DNA from: Gammaproteobacteria bacterium
GTDB taxonomy: Bacteria; Pseudomonadota; Gammaproteobacteria; Xanthomonadales; Marinicellaceae
DNA: 64,000 bases
Direction of reading: 5' to 3'
Assembly (NCBI GenBank): GCA_024280395.1
Contig: JAJRQG010000020.1
Coordinates: 27,956 to 91,955 of the forward strand
Position numbers and translations under genes: made by a program. The notes beneath the pieces were generated by a model, which was not told where the DNA came from, did no database searches, and was given only the letters and a program-made list of their open reading frames with translations. This document shows, piece by piece, positions 37,301 to 47,700 of the stretch; the first letter of the stretch is position 1, and each line of letters begins with the position of its first letter.

Positions 37301-37336
37301 TAAGACTAAAAAAATTGGTCGAATGATTGTATTCAC
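34301..37336 (-). CDS. Exported VIT / von Willebrand A / DUF2135 protein
   Basis: The 1011-residue protein has a signal peptide (about 1-24). A VIT domain (about 65-195) contains IYGNLAQTTLIISFYNP and ARVTFEKIVRQGIDPGLIE. It is followed by a vWA-like region (about 300-455, LIWDASHSRF and ILLFSDGLHTF, with a partly changed metal site). A long linker holds VVTTGSHIRAEDME, which looks like the plug box of TonB receptors. TPR-like helices (about 755-840) and a C-terminal DUF2135 domain (about 885-1005, LGWDSDMTDIDLWVIEPSGE) end it. The family acts at the cell envelope; its exact role is unknown. Confidence 0.82.
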   Translation of the reverse strand: MNTIIRPIFLVLALSLLSSISSHAQECDDDIALEPVSVVSDCGRKISIVPRLPLPPIIIVPVKRIEKEIEVSSFSVDSKIYGNLAQTTLIISFYNPNNRDVSADFIFPIPINSSINGYALDIGGAMVDGVAVEKNKARVTFEKIVRQGIDPGLIEKVAGNVFRARIYPLAAKQKRTIRIHFSSLLSQQGDTYDYQIPLMSGQLVNDFSLKIQAMNVAIKPIITSGQFKGLDFSQWNNVYVTEFNKKDFTIDKPITIEVPKLADNLVIVGKNSADEFYFSIKPQLKDKLTSTATKPNKINKIQLIWDASHSRFTADHQLELDLLKAFFNKYKHIEVELYLLRNQLLFEKNYVVNNGQWNDLKKRLEAVQYDGATNFTQLNKINNSSKADYILLFSDGLHTFSNKQKVSLSAPMYVFTSDLSGNTAYAQQLAEQNNGQSFQLSSQIEPKDLVAQIGSVVPQLISIVVNKGQVKKLPEFPYYLSSNQQPITAQLLSDTVSLTLNYGISGVIKQSIKVKINKQKAVDNKLPELIWAQQRLLYLEKNAKENRASIISLSQKYDLVSDFTSLIVLENLAQYLEHEIEPPKSLVQMRNGYFAQVKQTKINKYNIEKDKIQQVIAMWETRKTWWNKVFPKAPPKIIVKNVKRRVSNSSSNYDDDVALDRVVTTGSHIRAEDMEEMAMMESPSVAPEMKKEKSNSDFTASVKISEWDPDTPYLKALKKSKQSKRSALYYQLKRDYFNSPAFYFDSANFFFKNQQKDFGLQILSNIAELKIQDSRLLRTMAMKLKEHDYIDLSIQAYRKVLNDRPEEPQSYRDLALALQQRVVNNTSSDSNKDYQEGIELLYKVITTKWDRFNGIEVTVLMEINQMIPQLHKFNIDYSYIDEKLIALLDVDVRIVLGWDSDMTDIDLWVIEPSGEKVTYNKVLSGVGGMFHEDFTGGYGPEEYLIHRAPVGDYTVKVHFYGNNSPELSGATTLYVDVFTNYGRENQQKQTMSLRLENAGEDYLVGTINYKK

Positions 37337-37401
37337 ATGCTACTCCTACTGATGTATATTTATGATAACTTATAAATCGAATCATTAGCTTAAAAGGGTT
37401 A

Positions 37402-38391
37402 TTATTTATAAATATTTTCCAGTAATTTTATAACTGTGCCTTTTTTTCGTGCATCCATGTGATTGATGCCTGACAACTCAGAGTATTTTGACTTTATTTT
37501 TAGAACCAATTCATGCATTGAGCCAAGATTTTTGTCGCAATGAGTAAAGCAGCAATAAAGGGGACAATCTATTTTTTGCTTTTTTATGAAGCCCAGATAA
37601 TAGTCTAGATAAGACAGGGGATCTGGTCGCGACAAGTCCAATAAAATGACTATAGCATTGGCTTGTTTGGTTAAAATTCGCCATTCTTCATCATTTTTAA
37701 TCTTACTTGGAGCGCCGATTAGTTTGACTTTTTTAGATTTCAATGTCTTTTCGCCATAATCAATATTTATTACGGTGTTGCCACCTGATACATAAATATC
37801 GGTATTGATTGAACTGCCTTCACAAACAACTTCTATAGTACTTGATTTTCCTGACCGAGGGCTTCCTATAAAGACCAGTTGATTTGTTTCTGGTGTTAAC
37901 ACAGACAATCTTTCAGTAACTATCTTCTTGTACTTATTATTGATGTTTTTATTTAAATCTATTTTTGTTTGCTCTTTATCTCTAAATAAAGATTTTCCAA
38001 AACCAAGCAATGTTGATGCAAAATTGGATTGACTATCACCAGCTGAATTATTGTTTGATCCCAATGGTTTAAAGGTGTGGTTTTTAGATATATTATTAAG
38101 CAAATCTTTCACATTATTGGTCGTAAACGGAAGGTTAATATGGTATTTATGTTTTTTTATTTTCTTATCGTTTTTAGTGACAATTACATCAACTTGAGAA
38201 CGTGATTTAAAGTTTTTGCTCTGATTATTAAAAAATTCAAAATCAATAAACACCACATGACTATCAACAAACTCATCCTCAAATTGCCATTGATCAATAA
38301 GGCTGTCCTGCATCAGGCTGCAATATGTTTTCAGCCTATTGGACTCAGATATTCCTAAGCCCGCTGTGGATAGAAACTTAGTATCTTTCAT
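37402..38391 (-). CDS. GTPase-like paralogue of the 26897 protein, partly degenerate
   Basis: The 329-residue protein aligns along its length with the GTPase at 26897-27994: STAGLGIS, TYCSLMQDSLIDQW and DEFVDSHV in the N-terminal domain, then G1 GSPRSGKS, ILLDLSRPDPLSYLDYY, CFTHCDK and MDARKKG. The G3 region reads LIGAPSKIK where the paralogue has LFGTPGQIK, so the switch-II glycine and glutamine are lost. It may bind nucleotide without normal hydrolysis. It lies 10 kb from its paralogue and has no Roadblock gene beside it. Confidence 0.75.
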   Translation of the reverse strand: MKDTKFLSTAGLGISESNRLKTYCSLMQDSLIDQWQFEDEFVDSHVVFIDFEFFNNQSKNFKSRSQVDVIVTKNDKKIKKHKYHINLPFTTNNVKDLLNNISKNHTFKPLGSNNNSAGDSQSNFASTLLGFGKSLFRDKEQTKIDLNKNINNKYKKIVTERLSVLTPETNQLVFIGSPRSGKSSTIEVVCEGSSINTDIYVSGGNTVINIDYGEKTLKSKKVKLIGAPSKIKNDEEWRILTKQANAIVILLDLSRPDPLSYLDYYLGFIKKQKIDCPLYCCFTHCDKNLGSMHELVLKIKSKYSELSGINHMDARKKGTVIKLLENIYK

Positions 38392-38512
38392 TTGAAGTTA
38401 TTAAATTGGTCATTATTATAGTTATTTTATTCTATTTGTTTCGTGTATTTTTCATGGCAAAAATCTTTTGATCTTAAATTTACCATTCATCATTTATAAT
38501 TCAGAATTTACT

Positions 38513-40207
38513 TTAGTATCCCGCCGCTTGTCCATCTTTGCGAGACTCTGATGCCCCCCAATAAACGCCATCTTTGACCTGTATCGCTTGATAGCCCCCA
38601 TAAGGGCCATTGGCGAACTGGACTTTGTGGCCCAGTCGCATTAAACCCCTAATGGTTGAATAGGAAAAACCTGATTCAAGATTAAGTATCCCACCATCGG
38701 TCATCTTTTCACCCGTGGGCTCTGATGAACCTGTGTGATGAATACGTGGCGCATCACCCGCTTCTTGTACATCCATACCAAAATCTATCATATTGATGAC
38801 TATTTGTGCATGGCCTTGAGGTTGCATGGCACCACCCATTAAGCCAAAGCTCATCCATGGCTTATCATCTTTACTGATAAATGCAGGGATAATGGTGTGA
38901 AATGGACGCTTACCGCCTTCAAATGTATTAAAATGGTTTTCTTGCAATGTAAACAACTCACCTCGATCTTGCAATATGAAGCCTAAACCTGGAGGTGTCA
39001 TGCCTGAACCCATACCGCGGTAATTGCTTTGAATTAGTGATACCATATTACCTTCTTTATCTGCCACAGTTAAATAAATAGTATCGCCCTGCTCCAATGC
39101 TGGATTACCTGCGGGGTAACTTCTGCCGGCTTTCTTGGCATTGAACAATTTCATTCTTTTATTCGCATAGGATTTAGAAATCAATGATTTAATCGGCAAT
39201 TGATTAAAATCTGGATCGGCATAAAATTTGGCTCGGTCTTCAAAAGCAATTTTCTTGGCTTCGGTAAACAAATGTACATACTCTGGCGAATCCAAGCCCA
39301 TCTTTGCTATATCAAATGGTTCAAGCATATTGAGAATTTGTAAGGCCGCGATGCCCTGCCCGTTAGGTGGTAATTCCCATACATCATAACCTCGGTAATT
39401 GGTGCTTTCTGGCTCGACCCACTCGCCTTTGTGACTGGCTAAATCTTCATAATTGATGAAACCACCCTGTTCTTTCATATAATCAGCAATCGTGTGTGCA
39501 ATTTTGCCTTTATAAAAAGCATCACGACCACCTTTAGCAATCGCTTTAAGTGTCTTGGCAAGATTGGGATTCTTCCAAATTTGCCCTTCTTTGGGTGCTT
39601 TTCCATTGATGGTATATTGCTCAATGAATCCTGGATATTTGCTCAATCTTGGTACTGACAAGTTCCAATAATAAGCAATCAACTGAGTAATCGGCGCGCC
39701 ATTTTCAGCATAACTGATTGCTGGAGCCAATAGTTTCTTCATGGACTTTGAACCAAACCGTTCGTGCATCATGAACCAGCCATCCACTGCCCCTGGCACA
39801 GAAACAGGCAAAGGCCCATGTGATGGTATTTTATCATAACCATTATCAACAAACCATTGACGACTCAATGACTTAGGAGAACGTCCTGAAGCATTTAATC
39901 CATACAGTTTCTTTGTCTTGACATCCCAAATAATGGCAAATAAATCACCTCCCATGCCATTGCCAGTAGGTTCAACCAAGCCCAACATGGCATTGGCTGC
40001 AATGGCTGCATCAATAGCATTACCGCCAGATTTAAGAATATCTAACGCTACCTGAGTTGCCAAAGGTTGTGAAGTTGCTGCCATCCCATGAGTTGCGATT
40101 ACCGGTGAACGTGTGACAAACGATTGACCTGTGACTCTATCCCCTGCATAAGCCGAGGAACAAATAAACAGGGTCAACGCGATTATTATTGTACTGAAAT
40201 GCTTCAT
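38513..40207 (-). CDS. ggt: Gamma-glutamyltransferase
   Basis: The 564-residue precursor has a signal peptide ending at AYAGD, so it is periplasmic. Family motifs are seen in order: [53 protein letters not shown], and the autocleavage site with catalytic Thr in [14 protein letters not shown], followed by NYRGMGSGM. The enzyme cleaves the gamma-glutamyl bond of glutathione and related peptides and is activated by self-cleavage before that Thr. It stands alone, divergent from the YaiI gene. Confidence 0.92.
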   Translation of the reverse strand: MKHFSTIIIALTLFICSSAYAGDRVTGQSFVTRSPVIATHGMAATSQPLATQVALDILKSGGNAIDAAIAANAMLGLVEPTGNGMGGDLFAIIWDVKTKKLYGLNASGRSPKSLSRQWFVDNGYDKIPSHGPLPVSVPGAVDGWFMMHERFGSKSMKKLLAPAISYAENGAPITQLIAYYWNLSVPRLSKYPGFIEQYTINGKAPKEGQIWKNPNLAKTLKAIAKGGRDAFYKGKIAHTIADYMKEQGGFINYEDLASHKGEWVEPESTNYRGYDVWELPPNGQGIAALQILNMLEPFDIAKMGLDSPEYVHLFTEAKKIAFEDRAKFYADPDFNQLPIKSLISKSYANKRMKLFNAKKAGRSYPAGNPALEQGDTIYLTVADKEGNMVSLIQSNYRGMGSGMTPPGLGFILQDRGELFTLQENHFNTFEGGKRPFHTIIPAFISKDDKPWMSFGLMGGAMQPQGHAQIVINMIDFGMDVQEAGDAPRIHHTGSSEPTGEKMTDGGILNLESGFSYSTIRGLMRLGHKVQFANGPYGGYQAIQVKDGVYWGASESRKDGQAAGY

Positions 40208-40307
40208 GAAAATTCACCAAAATTATATTTTCAAGAATTATACACCTATTTCACTTTGCAAATCTCACTTAAATTACTATCATGTTATTTTTGCTGTTGG
40301 ATTGATC

Positions 40308-40754
40308 ATGAAAATTTGGGTGGATGCAGATGCGTGTCCAAATGTTATTAAAGAAATTATTTTTCGTGCTGCCAATCGCACAGGCACATACGTTACCTTG
40401 GTGGCCAATCAATATGTGGCTACACCTCCTTCAAAATACATCAATGCCATTCAAGTTCATCAAGGATTTGATGTGGCTGATGATGAAATTGTTAAACAAT
40501 TGAATGATGGTGATTTGGTAATTACCGCTGACATACCATTGGCTTCAGATGCCATTGCCAAAGGTGCAATCGCTTTAAATCCCCGTGGTGAATTATATAC
40601 AACAGAAAACATAAAAGCCCGTTTACAAATGCGCAATTTTATGGAAACCCTGCGCAACAGTGGCGTTGATACAGGCGGACCCAAAGCATTAAACCACAAA
40701 GACCGAGAAAAATTTGCCAATTGTTTGGATAAGCTGTTGCTAAATAACAGTTGA
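40308..40754 (+). CDS. YaiI/YqxD family protein (DUF188)
   Basis: ATG at 40308 is preferred over an in-frame ATG at 40206. The upstream stretch is antisense to the ggt start, and the shorter form begins [16 protein letters not shown] exactly as the family does. The product has 148 residues (E. coli YaiI has 152). The family has an NYN/PIN-like Asp-rich fold ([15 protein letters not shown]) with unproven activity, possibly a nuclease. Gene alone. Confidence 0.88.
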   Translation: MKIWVDADACPNVIKEIIFRAANRTGTYVTLVANQYVATPPSKYINAIQVHQGFDVADDEIVKQLNDGDLVITADIPLASDAIAKGAIALNPRGELYTTENIKARLQMRNFMETLRNSGVDTGGPKALNHKDREKFANCLDKLLLNNS

Positions 40755-40905
40755 ATATCAAACCTCTAGGTATCAATTGTTATACTTAACACTGACAAAA
40801 ACAAAGGGGAAATTCAATTGAAAAATTAAACAATTAAGAATATTTGTCACCAAAATTCCAATTACAACGTACTTAAATAATAAGCACATAATTTTGGAAT
40901 TTATA

Positions 40906-42675
40906 ATGAAACTATTTTTACTCGTTTGTTTATTGGCATCTTCTTCAATCGCACTTGCAAAAAACAAAGACTATTTAACTTTATACAATCAATATAAACA
41001 CATATTTACCAATCAAAAATCATTAAAAGGCGCATCTTCTTTTGCTTCTGTCGGAGATGATGCTGCATGTGGATATGCAACCATACAAGGAGCCATTGAC
41101 AGTGGTGTAGATGAAGTTCGCATCAAAAGATTCTTAACGTTCACTGAAAATTTAACCATTCAAAACCAAAGCATTAATTTAATTGGTGGTTATACAAATT
41201 GCTTTGAAGCAAATAGTGGATTCGCTCCAGTAAACGAAACAATTATTGATGGGAATGATTTGGCACCTGTGATCAATATCGATAATGATAATTCAGTTTA
41301 TGAAATCAACATAAATAATTTATGGATTCAAAATGGCAACAGCGGAAACACGTTCTTTGGTGGTGGTTTAGAAGCCAAAGGAGTATCAACTTCAATTAAC
41401 ATAAATAATATAAGAGTATATAACAACACAGGCAGTGGAATAAGTGTTGAAGGTGTTTCTCAGTTGAATATTAAAGATGCGTATATTAATAACAACACTG
41501 CTGTTATTGGAGGTGGTATCGCTTGTTCTAATACTTTTGTAACCGTCTACGGGACTTCATTTATTAGCAGTAATTCAGCCTCTTCTGGCGGTGGTGGTAT
41601 ATATGCCTACAATCAATGTAATTTCTCCTTCTTTTCAGGACAACCTCATCCTGCAACTGCATCAGGTGGAATACAAGGCAATACAACTATGGGTCAAGGT
41701 GCAGGTATCTATGCCTATGATGGGGCAACTATCAATTTAAATGGAATAGAATTGGACTTTGGCAATGGCAATATTCTTGGCGACTCAACAATGCCTGTTA
41801 CATTATTAAACAATACAGCTAGTTCTAATGGGGGAGGACTATTCATATCAGGTGTAAATACACAAGCTAATTTAACAGGTGTTCGCTTCCAATCTAATTT
41901 AACTCCTTCAGGAAATGGAGGAGGAATAGCTGTACTTGATCAAGCTACATTGGTTGTAACAAGGTATAATTTTCCTTGTTGGAATGATATCAAGTGCAAT
42001 TATTTCTTCTTTAATTACTCGGGATCTGGTGCTGTAGATGGAGGAGCTATTTATGCCGAAGCCAATTCTGTTATTGGTATAGGAAATGCTTATTTTGAAA
42101 AAAATACAGCATCTTTTGGATCTGCCATTTGGATTACTGGAGGTACAAAAGCTACTATTGAAGGTTCTGTTTTTACAAATAACAACTCTCAAATTGGCCG
42201 CTTAGGTAATTATGTCATCGGAGTAGAAACAGGATCAGAACTAATTTTGGGATTTAATACATTTGTAGACAATCTCGCAACAACAACTACCATTGCATTA
42301 TTTAATTCAACAATGACCAATGTAGGCAATCTGTTTTACGAATATGAATTAGAGTCGATCCTTTCCCAAACAGCATCCACAGTTACTAACAATTGTATTG
42401 TTTCTAGAAATACCACAGGCTTAATTGGTACAAATATTACACAAACTACCTTCGACCCATTTGTAGACAGAGACATTCAGGATTTTCACCTTGACGAAAT
42501 ATCTGGAGGGGTTGCTGTTGATTTATGCGACACCAGTGTTTATACCCCCAGTTTAAAGGACATGGATCATGAACCAAGAGGAATTGATTTACCCATTATG
42601 AATACAGATGGTCCATATGATGTTGGAGCAGATGAATTTTTTATTGATGAATTGTTTGCTAACGGATTTGAATAA
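40906..42675 (+). CDS. Secreted right-handed beta-helix protein with FANGFE C-terminal tail
   Basis: ATG at 40906 is preferred over TTG at 40894 and yields the signal peptide KLFLLVCLLASSSIALA. The mature protein (about 570 residues) contains many short Asn- and Gly-rich beta-helix coils (NNTASSNGGGLFI, NNTAVIGGGIAC), typical of parallel beta-helix or polymorphic outer-membrane repeat proteins. The C terminus ends DELFANGFE, a short tail I associate with secreted proteins of Marinicella and Xanthomonadales-like bacteria. No catalytic residues of a known polysaccharide lyase are recognisable. A strong terminator follows. Confidence 0.82.
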   Translation: MKLFLLVCLLASSSIALAKNKDYLTLYNQYKHIFTNQKSLKGASSFASVGDDAACGYATIQGAIDSGVDEVRIKRFLTFTENLTIQNQSINLIGGYTNCFEANSGFAPVNETIIDGNDLAPVINIDNDNSVYEININNLWIQNGNSGNTFFGGGLEAKGVSTSININNIRVYNNTGSGISVEGVSQLNIKDAYINNNTAVIGGGIACSNTFVTVYGTSFISSNSASSGGGGIYAYNQCNFSFFSGQPHPATASGGIQGNTTMGQGAGIYAYDGATINLNGIELDFGNGNILGDSTMPVTLLNNTASSNGGGLFISGVNTQANLTGVRFQSNLTPSGNGGGIAVLDQATLVVTRYNFPCWNDIKCNYFFFNYSGSGAVDGGAIYAEANSVIGIGNAYFEKNTASFGSAIWITGGTKATIEGSVFTNNNSQIGRLGNYVIGVETGSELILGFNTFVDNLATTTTIALFNSTMTNVGNLFYEYELESILSQTASTVTNNCIVSRNTTGLIGTNITQTTFDPFVDRDIQDFHLDEISGGVAVDLCDTSVYTPSLKDMDHEPRGIDLPIMNTDGPYDVGADEFFIDELFANGFE

Positions 42676-42722
42676 ATAGAATCCGATTATCTTTTAGCCA
42701 CATATCAACCTTACCGAACAAT

Positions 42723-42752
42723 AAAACAAGGCAATTGTAATTGCCTTGTTTT
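42723..42752. terminator. Strong symmetrical terminator after the beta-helix gene
   Basis: A perfect 14-bp inverted repeat, AAAACAAGGCAATT (42723-42736) and its complement (42739-42752), has a 2-nt centre and a T-rich end (TTTTATTT). It separates the beta-helix gene from the HMG-CoA lyase gene. Confidence 0.85.
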
Positions 42753-42801
42753 ATTTAGTAGAAGTGAATACATGTTATAATCAGTTTTTTTATTTATTCA
42801 A

Positions 42802-43713
42802 ATGTACAACATGTCACAACTGCCAAAAAAAGTTAAAATTGTTGAAGTTTCTGCTCGTGACGGACTACAAAATGAAAAGCAAATCATTGATTTAAATACG
42901 AAACTTGAATTAATTAAAAGGCTTGCTCAATCAGGAATTAATAATATTGAAGTCACAGGATTTGTCAGTCCTAAGTGGGTTCCTCAGTTGGCCGATTCTT
43001 CACAGTTGTGTGAACTGCTGCATAAGCTTGACGGTGTTAATTACTCAGCATTGGTTCCGAACATCAAAGGGATGGAATTGGCTATTGCAGGAAATATTCA
43101 AGAAGTCGCTGTTTTTACTGCCGCCAGTGAAAGTTTTACTCAAAAAAATATCAATTGTACGATTGATGAATCTTTAGAAAGGTTTATACCCGTAATTGAA
43201 CTGGCCAAACAACACAATATCAAAGTTCGAGGATACATTTCTTGTGTGCTAGGTTGCCCTTATGAAGGCGCAATTGATGCCAACAAAGTAGCTCAAGTAA
43301 CCAAACAATTGTTCAAACTGGGTTGTTACGAAGTATCCTTAGGCGACACCATTGGTACAGGAACACCAGAGGCAGCGCAAACAATGTTGCAAGCCTGCAT
43401 GACTATCGCTCCAGTAGAAAATCTGGCTTTACACTTTCACAATACCTATGGCCAAGCACTGGCCAATATCTATGCTTGCTTGGAGCTGGGTGCAAGTATC
43501 ATTGATGCATCTGTTGCCGGACTCGGTGGATGCCCTTATGCTAAAGGTGCAAGTGGCAATGTATCCACTGAAGATGTGATTTACATGCTTAATGGCATGG
43601 GCATAGAATCAGGAATTGACATTGTTCAATTGGTTGAAACGGGCAATTGGATTAGCCAACAATTAAATAAATCCAATAATTCACAAGTCGGAAATGCGCT
43701 TAACAATGACTAA
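42802..43713 (+). CDS. mvaB: Hydroxymethylglutaryl-CoA lyase
   Basis: The 303-residue HMGL-like TIM barrel has EVSARDGLQNEK (catalytic Arg and Asp) near the start, VSLGDTIGTGTP in the middle, LHFHNTYGQALAN (metal His residues) and the HMG-CoA lyase signature GLGGCPYAKGASGNVSTED with the catalytic Cys. It cleaves HMG-CoA to acetoacetate and acetyl-CoA, the last step of leucine degradation. The other leucine-degradation genes are not in this window. The next gene overlaps its 3' end by 8 nt. Confidence 0.92.
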   Translation: MYNMSQLPKKVKIVEVSARDGLQNEKQIIDLNTKLELIKRLAQSGINNIEVTGFVSPKWVPQLADSSQLCELLHKLDGVNYSALVPNIKGMELAIAGNIQEVAVFTAASESFTQKNINCTIDESLERFIPVIELAKQHNIKVRGYISCVLGCPYEGAIDANKVAQVTKQLFKLGCYEVSLGDTIGTGTPEAAQTMLQACMTIAPVENLALHFHNTYGQALANIYACLELGASIIDASVAGLGGCPYAKGASGNVSTEDVIYMLNGMGIESGIDIVQLVETGNWISQQLNKSNNSQVGNALNND

Positions 43714-44467
43714 GAAATCAGGATTATTTTTATTGCTTATTTTGATCATTTCAGTGCTAGCATTTCTATGGATTAAAGAGGAGTACGATGAAAAACAGTT
43801 AACAAAGTGCATTGATGAAATAATTATTTCTCAGCAAATAAATAGCATACAAGCAACAATCAAAAACCGGGGTAAAAAACCAATTCTCAAAGGATTTCTC
43901 ACCCAAGAAAAGAAAAATAAAATAATAGATTCCATAAACAATCAATGCCAAATTGCTGAAATACAAGATTTTATTGAAATCATTGAACCGTCAGAAACAA
44001 TTGCTTCTTCATTAAATTTCAAGATTGATTATGTCAACAATATCCTTTATATTTCAGGCTTAGTTAAAAGCCAACAACAAATTGATAATATTTTAGACAG
44101 TTTTAAGACCGCCATAAAAGACAACTTCCCACCTTCGGATTTAGATTGGACTCTTTCCCCTGATATTTCGGTAGATGCAAACGCCCAAGCAACTGACTAT
44201 GCAATTTATATTACCCTTCTTTTTACTGTCATCGATAATATCAAACTGGCCGATATTACACTTGAAAACAATCAATTAATTCTGAAAGGCCTTGTTAGAG
44301 ACACTGTTCGTGAAAATGAAACATTATCTGGTATTAGGCGTCTTTTCGATGACGAGTTCACCATTGATAATCAATTAGAGCTTGTGGTTAAATTCAAACC
44401 CGATATTCAAGGCATTGAGTTTGAAAAACTAGCCCCGCCAAAGCTTGCTAATCCCAACGACAATTAA
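43706..44467 (+). CDS. Membrane-anchored protein with BON-like repeats
   Basis: ATG at 43706 (MTKKSG) is used; an in-frame ATG at 43694 is also possible. The protein has about 253 residues with one N-terminal transmembrane helix (about 5-25) and the remainder probably periplasmic. Three regions, each of beta-strand then helix, resemble BON-type repeats (KKPILKGFLTQEKKNKIIDSI, NNILYISGLVKSQQQIDNIL, NNQLILKGLVRDTVRENETL given here by their core strands). No OmpA domain follows. Similarity is to envelope stress or OmpA-linked BON proteins, but the role is unknown. Overlap with mvaB suggests co-transcription. Confidence 0.6.
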   Translation: MTKKSGLFLLLILIISVLAFLWIKEEYDEKQLTKCIDEIIISQQINSIQATIKNRGKKPILKGFLTQEKKNKIIDSINNQCQIAEIQDFIEIIEPSETIASSLNFKIDYVNNILYISGLVKSQQQIDNILDSFKTAIKDNFPPSDLDWTLSPDISVDANAQATDYAIYITLLFTVIDNIKLADITLENNQLILKGLVRDTVRENETLSGIRRLFDDEFTIDNQLELVVKFKPDIQGIEFEKLAPPKLANPNDN

Positions 44468-44676
44468 TCAAAAGAGCGTAATTCTCCTCTTAATAAACCT
44501 TGTCGAAGGAAATGAATTTTTTTAAGAATTTCAAAATACTGTTCGGTTACATTGTCTTCTGCAAAACTCAATACTACTAATTGCCGCTGATAGGATTTAA
44601 TCTGTGAATTGACATCGACATTAATAATAGATTTTCGCTCTCTAATTCTTTGCGCGTGGGACTGAGATATGCTCAT
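44464..44676 (-). CDS. Small hypothetical protein, 70 residues
   Basis: The protein starts MSISQSHAQRIRERKSI and ends LLRGELRSFD. It is basic, helical and lacks membrane segments. It overlaps the convergent BON-like gene by 4 nt, and its stop lies in the gap. No family is recognised. The lack of another explanation for the stretch and its normal composition support it moderately. Confidence 0.5.
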   Translation of the reverse strand: MSISQSHAQRIRERKSIINVDVNSQIKSYQRQLVVLSFAEDNVTEQYFEILKKIHFLRQGLLRGELRSFD

Positions 44677-44753
44677 AGTATTATTTTCTTAGTGGGATAA
44701 GAATCTATTGTATCAATTATTCAAACGGCTTTATGTGAACCAATTCAAATAAT

Positions 44754-47700
44754 TTAACAATCACTATTGGACAATAAGCACTCCTTCTTCCTCAACATCA
44801 ACCTATACAAAGCTGGCACGACAAGTAAAGACATAAAAGTCGAGACCAATAACCCTGAGATAATAGTCCAAGCCAATGGTGGCCACAAGGTACTTTTAGT
44901 AATTACCAATGGAAATAATCCAGCTACAGTAGTGATGGTTGTTAATAAAATAGGCCTGGCTCGTCTTTTGACCGCCTCAACAATGGCTTGGTTGAACTCA
45001 ATGGATTTATCTAGGTTTTTCTGAATCAAATCCAACAGAACAATGGCATTATTAACCACGATTCCGATCAATGCCAATACGCCCAAAATTGCGGTAAAAC
45101 CAAAAGTAGTGTTGGTTAACAACAAACCAATAGGCACACCAGCAAAAGCCAAAGGAATGGTGATCAGAATAATCCCAATTTTCATGAAGGAGTTAAATTC
45201 AATCAATAAAAACATCAACAATAAGATCATTCCAATGGGCAAAGCTCCACCCAAAGATTTGTTTGCTTTTTCTGACTCTTCAGATGTTCCTGCTACTTTT
45301 ATTCTAACACCGTTTGCTAAATTCAACTCTTTCAAGCGAGGTCTTAATTCTTGTAATATTTTTGCATAAGTAGTGTCCTCTTGTGTTTCAGAAAATACCG
45401 ATGCGGTCCTTTGTGAATCATAATGATGAATTGCAGCAGGCAACCATTTTAAATTGATATCAACCAGTTCTCTTAATGGAATACTTTTACCTTGCAATTG
45501 CAGTTCTATATTTTCCAATTGTTCAAGTGGAAAATTTATGCCCCGTTCATCTCGTACCACAATATTGATGGGATCTAAGGCTCTACGATATTGACCTACA
45601 ATTAAACCGCCTGTTGCTAAACCAATGGATTGTGACAACTGTTTGCGGGTTATTTGATAATGATTCAACATTTCATCATTAAAATCGAACTGATAACTGG
45701 GTAAACCTATGCCCAGATTATTGCGTACATCTCGAGTTCCTTGAGTTTGTTCAATCACTTGTTGAACCTGATGAATGGTTTTACTCAAAATCTCACGGTC
45801 ATTTGCAAACACCTTAATCTCAATTGGTGCCGTCACTGGAGGTCCTTGACCCAGGCGATTGGCAATGATTTCCACATTGGGATACATCGGTTTTACTTTT
45901 TCATCAATCCATTTGATTAATGCAGTTGCATTACTGGATGATTCCAATTCAACATCAATCCGAGATAAATTAGGAGACCGAGGTTTTTCTATCAAATTGT
46001 AATAAAAATTGGGGCCTGAATTGCCACTAAAAGCATAAGCGTGTCGTACATGTGGTTGTTTTAATATCGCCAAGGATAATTCTCTTGCCATCGCACTGTT
46101 GTGTGCAAGATTGGTTCCTTCAGTAAATGTTATATCCACAACAATTTGATTTCTATCGGTACTGGGAAAAAAATCCTTTTTGACAAAACCAAACAACAAC
46201 ATAGATACAACAATAAATCCAAATGCCACCAACAAAACATTGACAGGGTTGTTGGTCGCTAACTTACCGAATTTTTCACCCATTGTCATGATTTTGGATT
46301 CTTTTGAATGGTCACTGGCTTTAAGAAACAGGTGACTAAATGATGGCGTAACAAAGATAGAGTAGATGTAACTAATGGCGATAGATAGCATAATTACCAC
46401 AGGTATAGCACCAGTAAAATCACCGGTGTTGCCTTTGGCCATCAACATCGGAATAAATGCTGCCAATGTTGTTCCCGTAGCTGAAAACAATGAAAAGGAC
46501 AACTCACGAACAGCCACAATTGAAGCTTCTGATTTGCGCATTCCATGGTCGATGTGATACTGAATATTCTCTACCATGACTATGGCGTTATCGACCAGCA
46601 TCCCGAGAGCTATCACCATGCCAGAAATGGCCATTTGGTGTAGTACATTGCCAGAAAAATTATAGATGGCAAGTGCTGTAAAGGTGACCAGAGGAATAAC
46701 ACTAGCAACCACTAATCCAGGTCTTAAACCCAAGAAAAAGGTCAATACAATACTCACCAAAAACATGCCCATCAATAAAGATTGACCCAGTTCAGATATC
46801 CTGTTTTTCACTCTATCAGGTTGAAAAAATAAGGGTTTAATCTCTACTCTTGGATAATCCTTGGCGTATTGATCCATAATTTTGCGGATTTTCTCTCCAA
46901 AAACAACCACATTCATTTGGTTAACGGGAACAAACAACCCTATGCCTATTGCCCGTTGTCCATCTAGCCAGAATACCGATGATGCATCGTGTTTTGCTCC
47001 GTAGCTTACTTTTGCTAAAGTTGATAAAGGCAAACTAGAATTATCAGGCAGGGTAATCAATGTATTCTTTATGTCTTGAATGGACTGAAATTCAGATTTC
47101 GCATTCAATATCACTTGGCGACTGTCAGATTGCAATGACTGCAAAGGCACTACTTCTGTTTTATTGATGACTTGTCTAACAATGTACTCGGCATTTATAC
47201 CCAATTGTTTTAATGTTTCATTGTTGGGTTCTATTGATATTTCTTCTTCGGCTTGTGAATATAGCCTTATTTTTGACAGCTCTGCAACACTCAACAATTT
47301 ACTTTTTAAATCCTCAGCTACCCATCGCATGTGCATAATGTCACTGGAACCAGTAATCGCATAAACTACCAATGGAGTATCAATTATCCGGTCATTTAAC
47401 TGGGGCTGAGAAACACCTTGTGGAAATTTCAATTGTGCCCTTTGTATGGCTTCTCGTATATGATTCCAACCTGTATTGGTATCATAGATGTATTCTTTCA
47501 TCTTGATCGTAACTTGGGCAAACCCAGCTCTGGCAATGCCTCTGATTTGATCCACTTCTTCTATTTGAGAAATTTCTTGCTCTAGCGGCCTGAGTACCAA
47601 GTTTTCGATGTCTTCAACACTTGCTCCAGGATATTGGGTTAAGACAAAACCATTGCGGTAAGGGAAAAAAGGGTCCTCTTGGCGATTCATATTGAACCAC

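Noticed and set aside
34301..37336. TonB-dependent receptor, suggested by the VVTTGSHIR motif
   Set aside because: No plug or beta-barrel follows; VIT, vWA-like, TPR-like and DUF2135 regions account for the protein.
40206..40307. Longer start for the YaiI protein
   Set aside because: The extra 34 residues run antisense to the ggt start, and the family begins at [11 protein letters not shown].
40773..40967. Small minus-strand ORF in the gap before the beta-helix gene
   Set aside because: It runs antisense over the signal peptide of the beta-helix gene and resembles no protein.
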